Positions 1-7,854 of a DNA stretch of 39,076 nt are shown here, one piece after another. The stretch's first letter is position 1; every line of letters begins with the position of its first letter. The notes under the pieces are model-generated. The model was given only the letters and a program-made list of their open reading frames with translations. It searched no databases and was not told the origin of the DNA. This DNA is from Streptomyces sp. PT12 (GTDB lineage: Bacteria > Actinomycetota > Actinomycetes > Streptomycetales > Streptomycetaceae): positions 1-39,076 of the forward strand of contig NZ_QEST01000122.1 in assembly GCF_003311645.1 (NCBI RefSeq). Direction: 5' to 3'. Both the position numbers and the translations under genes were made by a program.

Positions 1-9
1 CTCGCTCAT
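1..9 (-). CDS. Start of a gene that runs off the left edge (partial)
   Basis: On the minus strand an ATG at 9 begins Met-Ser-Glu and leaves the window. It is preceded by a strong ribosome-binding site, AAGGAGA (complement of 16-22), with about six bases between it and the ATG. The gene points the same way as the truncated LysR gene upstream. Only three codons are visible, so no function can be given. The call rests entirely on the ribosome-binding site and its spacing. Confidence 0.4.
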
Positions 10-126
10 CAGGCGTCTCCTTGATCATCAGATCCGCCGTCTATTGGACACTCCCTGAAAGCGCGAGGCTAGCTGTTGCTGGCCAAGTGGTTGTTAGCAC
101 TCTGAGCCAACTGTGCTGACTTCGGG

Positions 127-771
127 TTATGCCTGCGTGAGGGCGTAGAGGAGTTGGCGTAGGCCGTTCGCGTTCTTGTGGTCTTCGCGCCAGATGAGTC
201 TGAGTTGAAGCGGGGGCGCGGGGACGTCGAGTTGGGCGATGCGTCGTGAGCCGAGGTCGGCATGAACCGTGAACTCGGGTAGCAGCGCGATCCCGCGACC
301 GGTGGCGACCCATTCGCGGACCTGCGCCAGTCCGCCGACGGCGGTGAGGTCTGTGTCGGGGCCGAGCCAGCGCTCGGTGGCCATCCAGAAGGAGCAGCGC
401 GATTCCCTGCCGATCAGGCCTCCTGTTTGCCGGATTCCCTGCATCGTCACTGGGCGCCTGAGCAGTGGATGGCCCGGCGGTACGACCACGGTCATGGGGA
501 CCTCGCGCACGTCGAGGTACTCGATCGGCGTGATGGGGTGGGCGAATCCGAGGTCGCCGACGTGCTCGCCGGCGTCGAGGAGCACAGCGACATCGATCTC
601 GGCCTGGTCGAGCGCGGCGAGGAGCCAGCTTCGGTCGGGATCGGGGCGTAGCTGCACGCTGAGGTCTGGACGGGCGCGTCGCAGGTCGTCCAGGACGGCG
701 GGGAGGAGTTCGTCGGCGATCGAGGCTTGTGCTCCCACGGTGAGTCCTGGAGCGAGGTGGAGTCGCTCGGC
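127..771 (-). pseudogene. LysR-family regulator, 5' end lost to an IS insertion
   Basis: The 214 remaining codons read as the effector-binding domain of a LysR-type transcriptional regulator. The fragment starts with the typical post-linker strand (LHLAPGLTVGAQASIADELLP), passes through DVAVLLDAGEHVGDLGF, and ends with the late-domain helix and strand EWVATGRGIALLPEF before a TAA stop at 127-129. The N-terminal winged-helix DNA-binding domain, normally about 85 residues, is absent: coding ends exactly at the left inverted repeat of the IS at 772. Reading further upstream only enters the IS in antisense. No LysR N-terminus is seen right of the IS, so the missing half was deleted rather than displaced. 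It cannot act as a DNA-binding regulator. Confidence 0.85.
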
Positions 772-798
772 TGAAGTTCCCCCCTCGGGCTGGACAGC
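772..798 (+). repeat. Left terminal inverted repeat of the IS
   Basis: Begins TGAAGTTCC and ends CTGGACAGC. It matches the reverse complement of 2064-2090 at 22 of 27 positions, with the mismatches at position 10 and at 15-18 of the repeat. Confidence 0.85.
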
Positions 799-841
799 CT
801 CATACTGGGACGACCTGTCCCGGAGGAAGCAGTCCAGGTAA

Positions 842-1147
842 GTGAGCACGAAGAGCAACACCAGCAAGCGGTACACGGCCGAGTTCAAGCGAGACGCGGT
901 CGCGTTGGCGCTGTCCTCGGACAAGACGGTCACCGAGGTGGCCCGGGATCTGGGTGTGAGTCCTGAGGGCCTGCGGGGCTGGGTGAAGCAGGCGAAGATC
1001 AACCGGGGCGAGGGGCCGGCCGGTGCGCTGACGACGGCGGAGCGTGAGGAACTCGTGCGGCTGCGGCGCAAGGTTCGTGAGCAGGAGCAGACGATCGAGG
1101 TGCTGGGAGAAGCGACGGCCTTCTTCGCGCAGCAGAAGACGAAGTAG
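842..1147 (+). CDS. IS3-family transposase OrfA (helix-turn-helix subunit)
   Basis: This 101-residue protein is the DNA-binding half of an IS3-family transposase. It opens with the family signature KRYTAEFKRDAVALAL, followed by a helix-turn-helix (TVTEVARDLGVSPEGLRGWVKQ) that recognises the IS ends, and then a leucine-zipper-like helix (ELVRLRRKVREQEQTIEVL) that mediates oligomerisation. It starts at a GTG just inside the left inverted repeat and is intact. In intact relatives a -1 ribosomal frameshift near the 3' end fuses OrfA to OrfB. The frame relation is right for that here, but orfB is broken downstream, so at most OrfA alone is produced. Confidence 0.9.
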   Translation: MSTKSNTSKRYTAEFKRDAVALALSSDKTVTEVARDLGVSPEGLRGWVKQAKINRGEGPAGALTTAEREELVRLRRKVREQEQTIEVLGEATAFFAQQKTK

Positions 1148-1158
1148 CCGCGCGCTAC

Positions 1159-2057
1159 TTGTTCATCGACGCGGAGAAGGTCAGTTCGGACAATCCCGGC
1201 GGTTACAGCGTGTCACTGCTGTGCCGGGCGTTGAAGGTGGGCCGCTCGGCTTACTACGCATATCTCGCGGGCCGGGAGGCAGCCCTGGTCCGACGGGATG
1301 CTGAGGACGAGCTCGCCGGGGAGATCCGGCGCATCCATGTCGGGTCACGTGGGTGCCTACGGTTCCCCTCGGGTGACCGCGGTTCTGCGGCGCGACGGGC
1401 GGCGGCTCAACCGGAAGAAGGTCGAGCGGACCATGCGGGAGCGGGGCATCCGCGGCATCACGCGGCGTCGGCGTCGCAGCCTGACGAAGGCCAGACACCA
1501 AAGCGGCGCCGTCGCCGGATCTGGTCGGCCGTGACTTCACCGCCGCCGAGCCCGGCACGAAGCTGGTGTCCGACATCACCTACCTGCCCACGCTGGCCGG
1601 CTGGTGGTATCTCGCGACGGTCATCGACCTGGCCACACGGGAGGTGATCGGGTACGCGATGGCCGACCATCACCGGGCTTCCCTCGTCGTCGACGCCCTG
1701 CGGATGGCCGCCGCCCGCGGCGGGCTGAAGGAAGGCTGCATCACGCACTCGGACCGCGGCTCGGAGTACACCTCACGTGAACACCGAGCTTTGGTAAAGG
1801 AGTTGGGTTTGAAGCCAAGCATGGGACGAACCGGGTCATGTTACGATAACGCCGCCGCCGAAAGTTTCTTCGGTCTGCTGAAGGCGGAGATCGGCACCAC
1901 GGTCTGGGAGTCCCACGACGCCGCCCGGGCCGATGTCTTCCGCTTCATCGAGGTCGAGTACAACCGCACCCCCCTGCGCAAGCACCCCGAGTACGGCTAC
2001 GTCACCCCACTCGAAACCAGAGCACTGGTGACGCAGGACCTCACCCCCGCAGCGTAA
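1159..2057 (+). pseudogene. IS3-family transposase OrfB (DDE integrase), two frameshifts
   Basis: OrfB carries the rve/DDE catalytic core. It is readable only by joining three frames. The first runs from a TTG at 1159 to about 1354. The second follows an extra G near 1351-1353 (reading on as AYGSPRVTAVLRRDGRR). The third follows an extra A near 1494 (reading on as DTKAAPSPDLVGRDFT). The third segment holds the whole catalytic site: Asp in SDITYLP, Asp in THSDRGSEYTS and Glu in AAAESFFGLLKAE. With the two extra bases removed the protein is about 300 residues, the normal family length. Since the catalytic segment is out of frame with any start, the enzyme should not be made. Sequencing error cannot be excluded, but two independent errors in one IS is less likely than decay. 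Confidence 0.85.
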
Positions 2058-2063
2058 ACACCC

Positions 2064-2090
2064 GCTGTCCAGGTACAGGGCGGAACTTCA
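2064..2090 (-). repeat. Right terminal inverted repeat of the IS
   Basis: Ends GGAACTTCA at 2090. It is the inverted partner of 772-798 and sits just after the orfB stop codon. Confidence 0.85.
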
Positions 2091-2270
2091 ACTGCCGCAT
2101 CACCCTCACGGCTGACACTGTCGGCCACATCGCCACCACAGCCAACCTGGCGAACGGGGTGACTGTCGTCTCTCTGCCGCAAAGTAACCACAACGGACAC
2201 CCTGTGAAGGCCACAGAGGAGGAGAAGGTAGCGATGACCCAGAGCCACGGCTCTCAGTCATCCTTCTGTG
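2091..2270 (+). other. Coding remnant between the IS and tRNA-Arg
   Basis: One plus-strand frame is open from inside the IS right end through this segment and into the tRNA, reading CRITLTADTVGHIATTANLA and then NGVTVVSLPQSNHNGHPVKA. It has no start of its own before the IS, so it looks like a gene tail whose 5' part was removed at the IS junction. Inside it, GGAGGAGAAGG stands five bases before an ATG at 2234. A second short frame from that ATG would terminate within the antisense tRNA sequence. I recognise no family. The position, directly against the 3' end of a tRNA gene, is where the outer genes of tRNA-integrated elements usually lie. Confidence 0.35.
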
Positions 2271-2346
2271 TGGTGCCCCCGGCAGGACTCGAACCTGCGG
2301 CCAAGTGCTTAGAAGGCACCTGCTCTATCCGCTGAGCTACGGGGGC
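2271..2346 (-). tRNA. tRNA-Arg (anticodon TCT)
   Basis: A complete 76-base cloverleaf reads on the minus strand. The acceptor stem pairs GCCCCCG with CGGGGGC. The D arm is GCTC/GAGC. The anticodon stem GGTGC/GCACT encloses loop CTTCTAA, giving anticodon TCT (arginine AGA codons). The T arm is GCAGG-TTCGAGT-CCTGC, the discriminator base is A and the 3' CCA is encoded. AGA codons are rare in genomes this GC-rich. The 3' end faces the IS and LysR debris on the left, the usual side for site-specific integration by tyrosine recombinases. Confidence 0.97.
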
Positions 2347-2634
2347 CGGTATCGGTCAGGGCTGGGACGGTGCCCCCCTCGTGACCTCGCCGCGCACAGG
2401 ATAGAGCGTCGAGGGGGTGGTCCCGGTTGCTTCACGGCAACACCGTCCTGTGGAGATCCAGTGAAGCCGCCCTGATAATCGCAGGTGGTCGCGGAGCGCG
2501 CAGCGGTTTTGGTGGCCTTCGGAGGGGGTGTTGCGCACTCGTTATCCCCAAGGCCGGGGATCGGGTGTCCGGCTTGGGGCGCGTTCGGGCGGAATATGCT
2601 TGGGAAACAGCGCCGAATTGGGCATTCTGCGCAT

Positions 2635-4206
2635 GTGGCGATCTTGGACGCACGGCCCGAGCTGCTGGACGCGCTGACCCTGCTGAGGGAGCGGCTCGCT
2701 GCCGCGCGCTTCCCGCTCGAGCTGCCTGGCGCCGAACGGGCCAGACGCTCGTGCGCCGAGCTGCTGTCCCAGCTCGACGGCTATCTGCTGCCCCGGCTGC
2801 GCCAGCCCGACGCCCCGCTGCTCGCCGTCATCGGCGGATCCACGGGGGCGGGGAAGTCCACCCTCGTCAACTCCCTGGTCGGGCGCCGCGTCAGCGAGGC
2901 CGGGGTGCTGCGGCCCACCACCAGGATGCCGGTGCTCGTGTGCCACCCCGAGGACCAGAAGTGGTTCGCGGGCCGCCGGGTCCTGCCGCAGCTCGGGCGG
3001 GTGTGCGGGCCACGCCACGAGGGCGAGGGGCGGCCCGCGCTCTCCATCGTCACCACCCGCTCCCTGCCGTCGGGGCTCGCGCTCCTCGACGCCCCCGACA
3101 TCGACTCGCTCGTCGCGGGCAACCGCGACCTCGCCGCCGAGCTCATCTGCGCCGCCGACATCTGGGTCCTCGTCACCACCGCCTCCCGCTACGCCGACGC
3201 CGTCCCGTGGCACCTGCTGCGCAGCGCGCGCGAGTACGACGTGACCCTCGCCACCGTCCTCGACCGCGTGCCGCACCAGATCGCCGCCGAGGTCGCCCGC
3301 CACTACGCCGCCCTGCTCGAACAGGCCGGGCTCGGCTCCATCCCCCGCTTCACCGTTCCCGAACTCCCCGAGTCCGCCGGCGGTTCGGGCCTGCTGCCCG
3401 CCACCGCCGTGGCCGCGCTGCGCTCGTGGCTCGGGCAGCGCGCCCAGGACCCCCTCGCCCGCGCCGACGCCGTCACCCGCACCGCGAGGGGCGCGATCTC
3501 CTCGCTGCGCGCCAGGGTCGCGGAGCTCGCGGGCGCGAGCGCCGCCCAGTACGCCGCCGCCGTCCGCCTCGGCCAGCGCCTCGACGACGCCTACGCCGAG
3601 GCCGAACAGCGCGTGCGCGCCTGCCTCAAGAACGGCGGGCTGCTCACGGGCGAGGCCCGCGCCCTGTGGCTGGCGTTCCCCGACGACGCGAGCGGCGACG
3701 AGCTTCTCGAAGCGCTCGGCCACTCGCTCGCCGGGCTGCTGGTCGAGGCCGTCTCCGCCGCCGACGAGCGCACCACCGCCGCGTGGGCCGACGAGCGGGG
3801 CGCGCCAGCGGGCGGCCTCGACGAGGGCGACGGCGTGGCGGAACGCGTCGGGGTGCTCGTGCGGCGGCTGCGGCGCTGCCTCGAAGACCTCGCCGTCGAG
3901 GCCAGGATCGCCGCGGGCGCGCGCGACGACGGCGACGACGGCGAGACCGCGGCGCTGCTCGCCTCGTCCCTGCTCGGCGGCCAGTCGGGCGTCATCGCCC
4001 AGCAGTCGCTCGCCGGGCTGCTCGGCCCCCGCCACGCCTCGCGGCTGCGCGAGGACGGCGCCAAGCAGTTGCGCGCCTGCGTGGACCGGGTGCTCACCGC
4101 GGAGCGCAAGCGCCGCGGCGCGCCCCTGCACTCCCTCACCATCACCGCCGAACCCCAGGTCGAGCTGATCGCGGCGCTGTCCTCCGTTCGGGCCCTGCAC
4201 GGCTGA
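2635..4206 (+). CDS. Dynamin-like GTPase, soluble partner of the pair
   Basis: A P-loop GTPase of the bacterial dynamin-like class, about 523 residues. The P-loop [10 protein letters not shown] lies near residues 68-77, a switch-I-like RPTTR follows, and a G3-like segment LLDAPDIDS is present. The usual NKxD base-specificity motif is degenerate (TVLDRVPH), so nucleotide specificity is uncertain. No membrane segment is evident. The C-terminal half is helical and Ala/Arg-rich, as in dynamin stalks. I chose the GTG at 2635 ([14 protein letters not shown]) because recognisable family sequence begins there; an in-frame ATG at 2596 with a GGGCGGA ribosome-binding site six bases upstream is a real alternative. 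The next gene, 56 bases on, is a second GTPase of the same type, so the two probably act together at the membrane, but their cellular role is not known to me. Confidence 0.85.
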   Translation: MAILDARPELLDALTLLRERLAAARFPLELPGAERARRSCAELLSQLDGYLLPRLRQPDAPLLAVIGGSTGAGKSTLVNSLVGRRVSEAGVLRPTTRMPVLVCHPEDQKWFAGRRVLPQLGRVCGPRHEGEGRPALSIVTTRSLPSGLALLDAPDIDSLVAGNRDLAAELICAADIWVLVTTASRYADAVPWHLLRSAREYDVTLATVLDRVPHQIAAEVARHYAALLEQAGLGSIPRFTVPELPESAGGSGLLPATAVAALRSWLGQRAQDPLARADAVTRTARGAISSLRARVAELAGASAAQYAAAVRLGQRLDDAYAEAEQRVRACLKNGGLLTGEARALWLAFPDDASGDELLEALGHSLAGLLVEAVSAADERTTAAWADERGAPAGGLDEGDGVAERVGVLVRRLRRCLEDLAVEARIAAGARDDGDDGETAALLASSLLGGQSGVIAQQSLAGLLGPRHASRLREDGAKQLRACVDRVLTAERKRRGAPLHSLTITAEPQVELIAALSSVRALHG

Positions 4207-4262
4207 GGCCCCGCACGGCTTCGACGGCGCGGCGAGCCACGGCCGGAAGGAGAACGAACGCC

Positions 4263-5984
4263 ATGGCCGACACGCATGTGGACCTGCCCGCGGCGCCGGG
4301 CGCGAGCACCAGGAGCGCGCCGGGCGGCGGCGCGCTCAGGGTCAGGCTCGGCGCGCTGCGCGAGCTGGTCGGGCTCTCCCGCACGCGCCTCGACGACGAC
4401 GTCCTCGCCGAGGCGGGGCGCGTTCTCGACGAGGCCGCCGCGCGCGACCGGCTGCCCGCCGTCTACACCGCCGTGGCCATCGCGGGGGCCACGGGGAGCG
4501 GGAAGTCGACGCTGTTCAACGCGCTCGCCGGGGCGCAGCTCTCCGAGGCGGGCGTGCGCCGCCCCACCACCGCGACCGCCGTGTCCTGTACCTGGGAGGC
4601 GGGCGGCGGTCAGGTCCCCGACGGGCTGCTCGAACGCCTGGGCATCCCCGCCCGCGCGCGCCGCAGGGCGCACATCATGGACCACGCGCTGCGCGGGACG
4701 ATCCTGCTCGACCTGCCCGACCACGACTCCGTGGACACCGCCCACCGCGAGCAGGTGGACCGGCTGCTGTCCCTGGTGGACGCGGTGATCTGGGTGGTGG
4801 ACCCCGAGAAGTACGCGGACGCGGTGCTGCACGAGCGCTATCTGCGCGCGTTCGCCGGGCACGCCGACGTCTCGCTCATCGTGCTCAACCAGGCCGACCG
4901 GCTGCCGGGCGAGGCCGTGGACGCCGTCCTCGACGACCTGCGGCGGCTGCTCGACGAGCGGGGCGTGGCGCTCGGCGAGCACGGCGAGCCGGGGGCCGGG
5001 GTGCTGGCCGTCTCCGCGCTCACGGGCGATGGCGTGGCCGAACTGCGCCAGCAGATTGGCGAGTTGGTCTCCGCCAGGACCGCCGCGGCCCGGCGGCTCG
5101 CCGCCGACGTGGACGGCGTGGCGCGCCGCCTCGGCCCTGTCTATGTGGCCGACGGCGCCGAGGCCCCCGCGGGGCTGACCGAGCGGGCCAGGGAGGACTT
5201 CGACGACCGCCTCGCCGCCGCCCTCGGCGCCCAGGCCGCGGGCCAGGCCGCCGAGCGCGGCTGGCTGCGCCGCGCCGACCGCGCGTGCGGAACGCCATGG
5301 GGCCAGGTGGTGCGCAGGCTCGCGGCGCACAGGGCCGAGCGCCGTGGGGAGCCGCCCGCGCTGGTGGCCCAGCGCCTGCGCGCCCCCGGACCTCCCGTGG
5401 TGGCCGGGGCCCAGGTGGAGCAGGCCGTGCGGCAGCTGGCGGCCGACGCCTCAGAGGGGCTGCCCGAGCCCTGGGCCAACGCCGTGCGCGACGCCGCGCG
5501 GCAGGGCGCGAAGGAGCTGCCGGGGGCGTTGGAGAGCGCCCTGGCCGAGCAGCCGCCCGGCGTCCTGCCGAGGCCCCGCTGGTGGTCGGCGGCCGGAGCG
5601 GGACAGGCGGTGCTGCTCGCCGCGCAGTTCCTGGGGATCTGCTGGCTCCTCACCGCGCTCGTCGGGCAGCCCGTCGTGGGCCGCTGGCTGCCGCTCGCGC
5701 TGCTGCTCGGCGGCTCGGTCGGCGGCCCGCTGCTCGCGTGGGGCTGCCGCGTCGCCGCGCGCGGCCCGGCCCGCGCGTTCGGGCAGCAGGAGGAGTGGCG
5801 GCTGCGGCGGCTCGCGGCCGACCGGGGCCACAGCCACGTGCTCGAACCGGTGGCCGGTGAGCTGATGCGCTACCGGGAGGTGCGGGAGCGCTACGTGGTC
5901 GCGGCGTCGCCGACGGGTGACGCGGAGGTGTCCCCAAACATCACTTCTTGTCCGCACATGACCGGGCGTCACAGGACTCCCTGA
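4263..5984 (+). CDS. YfjP-type dynamin-like GTPase with two C-terminal membrane segments
   Basis: A 573-residue GTPase. P-loop GATGSGKST lies at about residues 76-84, threonine-bearing switch I in RRPTTATAV, G3-like DLPDHDS, the base-recognition motif NQAD, and a G5-like SAL. Unlike its upstream neighbour it has a near-canonical G4. Around residues 445-495 two hydrophobic stretches (LLAAQFLGICWLLTALVG and LPLALLLGGSVGGPLLAWG) form a membrane hairpin. The start is the ATG at 4263, preceded by AAGGAGA with good spacing. The order soluble GTPase then membrane GTPase suggests a pair in which this protein anchors the complex; that is inference. Cell division, membrane remodelling or stress repair are possible roles, none shown by sequence. 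Confidence 0.88.
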   Translation: MADTHVDLPAAPGASTRSAPGGGALRVRLGALRELVGLSRTRLDDDVLAEAGRVLDEAAARDRLPAVYTAVAIAGATGSGKSTLFNALAGAQLSEAGVRRPTTATAVSCTWEAGGGQVPDGLLERLGIPARARRRAHIMDHALRGTILLDLPDHDSVDTAHREQVDRLLSLVDAVIWVVDPEKYADAVLHERYLRAFAGHADVSLIVLNQADRLPGEAVDAVLDDLRRLLDERGVALGEHGEPGAGVLAVSALTGDGVAELRQQIGELVSARTAAARRLAADVDGVARRLGPVYVADGAEAPAGLTERAREDFDDRLAAALGAQAAGQAAERGWLRRADRACGTPWGQVVRRLAAHRAERRGEPPALVAQRLRAPGPPVVAGAQVEQAVRQLAADASEGLPEPWANAVRDAARQGAKELPGALESALAEQPPGVLPRPRWWSAAGAGQAVLLAAQFLGICWLLTALVGQPVVGRWLPLALLLGGSVGGPLLAWGCRVAARGPARAFGQQEEWRLRRLAADRGHSHVLEPVAGELMRYREVRERYVVAASPTGDAEVSPNITSCPHMTGRHRTP

Positions 5985-6139
5985 GGTAACGATTCCCCCA
6001 TAGAATGTGTAAGTCAGGGGCCCGGCGGGGACTTTCACCAACCGTCTCTCTACGATCCACCGTACGCACGGGGATAGTGACGAGCGTGCGGCTGACGCAT
6101 CCGCCGCAGCGCCCCTGTGATTCCGTGGAGGGGACACAC
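5985..6139 (+). promoter_or_regulatory. Leader and candidate promoter of the thioester-domain protein
   Basis: This 155-base gap precedes the surface-protein gene. TAGAAT at 6001-6006 is a plausible -10 hexamer, but no good TTGACA-like -35 sits 16-18 bases upstream, so an alternative sigma factor or activator would be needed. A clear GGAGGGGA ribosome-binding site lies at 6127-6134, about six bases before the ATG at 6140. Confidence 0.25.
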
Positions 6140-7552
6140 ATGATTTCTGCGCCCAGGCGGGTCGCCCCCCGCCTCGCGGCCACCGCCGTCGCCACCGGCC
6201 TCCTGGCCACCGGCGCCATCGCGGCAGGAGGCGCCGCGATCGCCGACGAGCAGCCGGGCAGCGGCGCCACCGCCACGCTGGACAACCTGGCGATCGCCGA
6301 CACCGTCGACGTGACCCTGCCGAACGGCCGGGAGCAGTCGATCCAGGGCGGCCTCTTCAAGCTGACCGCCGACGACGGCGGCATACTCCAGACCTACTGC
6401 ATCGACTTCAACACCCCCGCCCAGAACGGCACCGCCTACCGCGAGACCGGCTGGGACTCCTCGACCCTGCACAACAACCCGGAGGCCGGGCGGATCCACT
6501 GGATCCTTCAGAACTCCTACCCGGTGGTCAACGACCTCAGCGCCCTCGCCGCATCGGCGGGCGCGGGCGAGCTGTCCGACGAGCAGGCCGCCGCGGGCAC
6601 CCAGGCCGCGATCTGGCAGCTGTCGGACGGCGTGGACGCCGTTCCGGAGAACGAGAACGCCGCCAAGCTGACCGAGTGGCTGCTGGAGAGCGCCGAGGAC
6701 GTTCCCGAGCCCAACGCCTCGCTCGAGCTGACGCCCTCGCAGGTCTCCGGGCAGCCAGGGCAGATCATCGGCCCCGTGACGGTCAACACGACCGCGGAGT
6801 CCGTCTTTGTCACCCCCGACGTGGCCGCGGCCGAGCAGGGTGTGACCATCGTCGACGCCAACGGCGAGATCATCACCGAGGACCAGGCCGTCTCCAACGG
6901 CAGCGAGCTGTACTTCTCGGTGCCCGCCGACGCCGAGCCCGGCACCGCGGCGCTGACCGCGACCGCCAGCTCGCAGGTCCCCGTGGGCCGCGCGTTTACC
7001 GGCGTCGACACCAGGACCCAGACCATGATCCTGGCTGGTTCGTCCGCGTCGTCCGTCACCGCGGGCGCCTCGGTCAACTGGGCCGGTGAGGGCTCCCCGT
7101 CCGTCGCCGTGACCGCCGAGCAGAGCTGCGCCGAAGGCGGCGTGAGCGTCACGGTGGACAACACCGGCGACGTTCCGTTCGAGTTCCAGCTGGTCGGCGA
7201 GACCGTCGAGGTCGCGCCCGGCTCGTCGGAGTCCGTGCTGGTCCCGGTCGACGAGGACCAGGCGTACGAGATCGAGATCGCGCACCCGCAGGAGGGCGAG
7301 GAGCCCTGGGTCTTCACCGGCGTCCTCGACTGCTCGCCCGCCGATGAGCCCGGCGACGAGCCCGGCAACGAGCCCGCCCCCGCCACCACGGGCGGCGGCG
7401 CCTCCGACGACTCCCCCGACCTGGCCGAGACCGGCAGCGACAGCGGCAACCCCGCCATGATCGCGGGCATCGCCGTGGTCCTCCTGATCGCGGGCGCGGG
7501 CGCGGTGTTCTTCATCCGCCGCCGCTCCGCCACCGCTGGCGGCGACGAGTGA
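6140..7552 (+). CDS. Cell-wall-anchored thioester-domain (TQXA) surface protein
   Basis: A secreted 470-residue protein: signal peptide at about 1-36 (cleavage near AIADEQ), an N-terminal thioester domain, Ig-like beta regions, an acidic Pro-rich stalk (ADEPGDEPGNEPAP), then a sortase signal LAETG, a hydrophobic helix and an RRR tail. The thioester pair is visible: Cys87 in TYCIDF and Gln155 in GTQAAIWQ, the residues that cross-link in this domain class. LAxTG is the form used by actinobacterial class E sortases. Known thioester domains form covalent bonds with target amines, so this may be a covalent adhesin or a surface cross-linker. The ATG at 6140 is preferred over longer frames because it has GGAGGGGA upstream and directly starts the signal peptide. 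No sortase gene is next to it. Confidence 0.9.
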   Translation: MISAPRRVAPRLAATAVATGLLATGAIAAGGAAIADEQPGSGATATLDNLAIADTVDVTLPNGREQSIQGGLFKLTADDGGILQTYCIDFNTPAQNGTAYRETGWDSSTLHNNPEAGRIHWILQNSYPVVNDLSALAASAGAGELSDEQAAAGTQAAIWQLSDGVDAVPENENAAKLTEWLLESAEDVPEPNASLELTPSQVSGQPGQIIGPVTVNTTAESVFVTPDVAAAEQGVTIVDANGEIITEDQAVSNGSELYFSVPADAEPGTAALTATASSQVPVGRAFTGVDTRTQTMILAGSSASSVTAGASVNWAGEGSPSVAVTAEQSCAEGGVSVTVDNTGDVPFEFQLVGETVEVAPGSSESVLVPVDEDQAYEIEIAHPQEGEEPWVFTGVLDCSPADEPGDEPGNEPAPATTGGGASDDSPDLAETGSDSGNPAMIAGIAVVLLIAGAGAVFFIRRRSATAGGDE

Positions 7553-7611
7553 CACCTTCGCGGCACGGTCGCCGACCGCCCCCAGGGGCGGCCTGAGGCA
7601 CCACCGTGACG

Positions 7612-7639
7612 GGGGCGGGTCCGGCGACGGGCCCGCCCC
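7612..7639 (+). terminator. Hairpin terminator after the surface-protein gene
   Basis: An 11-bp GC-rich stem (GGGGCGGGTCC with GGGCCCGCCCC, one G-T wobble) closes a six-base loop about 60 bases after the stop codon. There is no long U tract, which is common in high-GC actinomycetes. Confidence 0.65.
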
Positions 7640-7734
7640 TTCGCGCTGCCGCGGGCGCCTCGCGCGCCCCGGGCCCACCGGTTTCCGCGGGGGCGCGCCC
7701 ATGCGGCAGGATGGAGACATCCGCCTGATACTCC

Positions 7735-7836
7735 ACTGACCCGTTTCCCCCTGACCGGATTCCCCACCGACCAGATTCCCACCGACCAGATTCCCACCGA
7801 CCAGATTCCCCACCGACCAGATTCCCACTGACCAGA
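7735..7836 (+). repeat. Seven-unit tandem repeat upstream of ettA
   Basis: Seven consecutive units of 15-16 bp follow the pattern ACCGACCAGATTCCC. The central copies (7766-7826) are identical apart from an optional extra C; the first two and the last are diverged. The array ends about 19 bases before the ettA start codon, so it probably lies in the 5' leader. The rest of the 302-base gap holds the terminator at 7612 and nothing else I can support. Confidence 0.9.
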
Positions 7837-7854
7837 ACTGCCGGACGGTTTCTC

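Larger units (their letters stand above)
772..2090 (+). mobile_element. IS3-family insertion sequence, about 1.32 kb
   Basis: The element carries a two-gene transposase (orfA 842-1147, orfB 1159-2057) in the IS3 arrangement, orfB being in the -1 frame relative to orfA. It is bounded by 27-bp imperfect inverted repeats (772-798 and 2064-2090, 22 of 27 positions matching) beginning TGAAGTTCC. No direct target repeat flanks it: CGGC precedes the left end and ACTG follows the right end. That suggests a deletion or recombination next to the element after insertion. It interrupts a lysR gene on the left. orfB carries two frameshifts, so the copy should be unable to move on its own. Confidence 0.9.

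Noticed and set aside
772-1071. A 314-residue minus-strand frame covering the LysR remnant and running into the IS
   Set aside because: The part beyond 771 is antisense to orfA and the left inverted repeat; it gives no LysR DNA-binding domain.
2427-4262. A very long plus-strand frame that joins upstream sequence to the YfjP-type GTPase
   Set aside because: The first 600 codons are an Arg/Ala/Pro-rich shadow of the first GTPase. The real gene starts at 4263 with its own ribosome-binding site.
7701-7739. A 12-codon ORF (MRQDGDIRLILH) upstream of ettA as an attenuation leader peptide
   Set aside because: No ribosome-binding site, and no alternative stem-loops tied to it could be seen.
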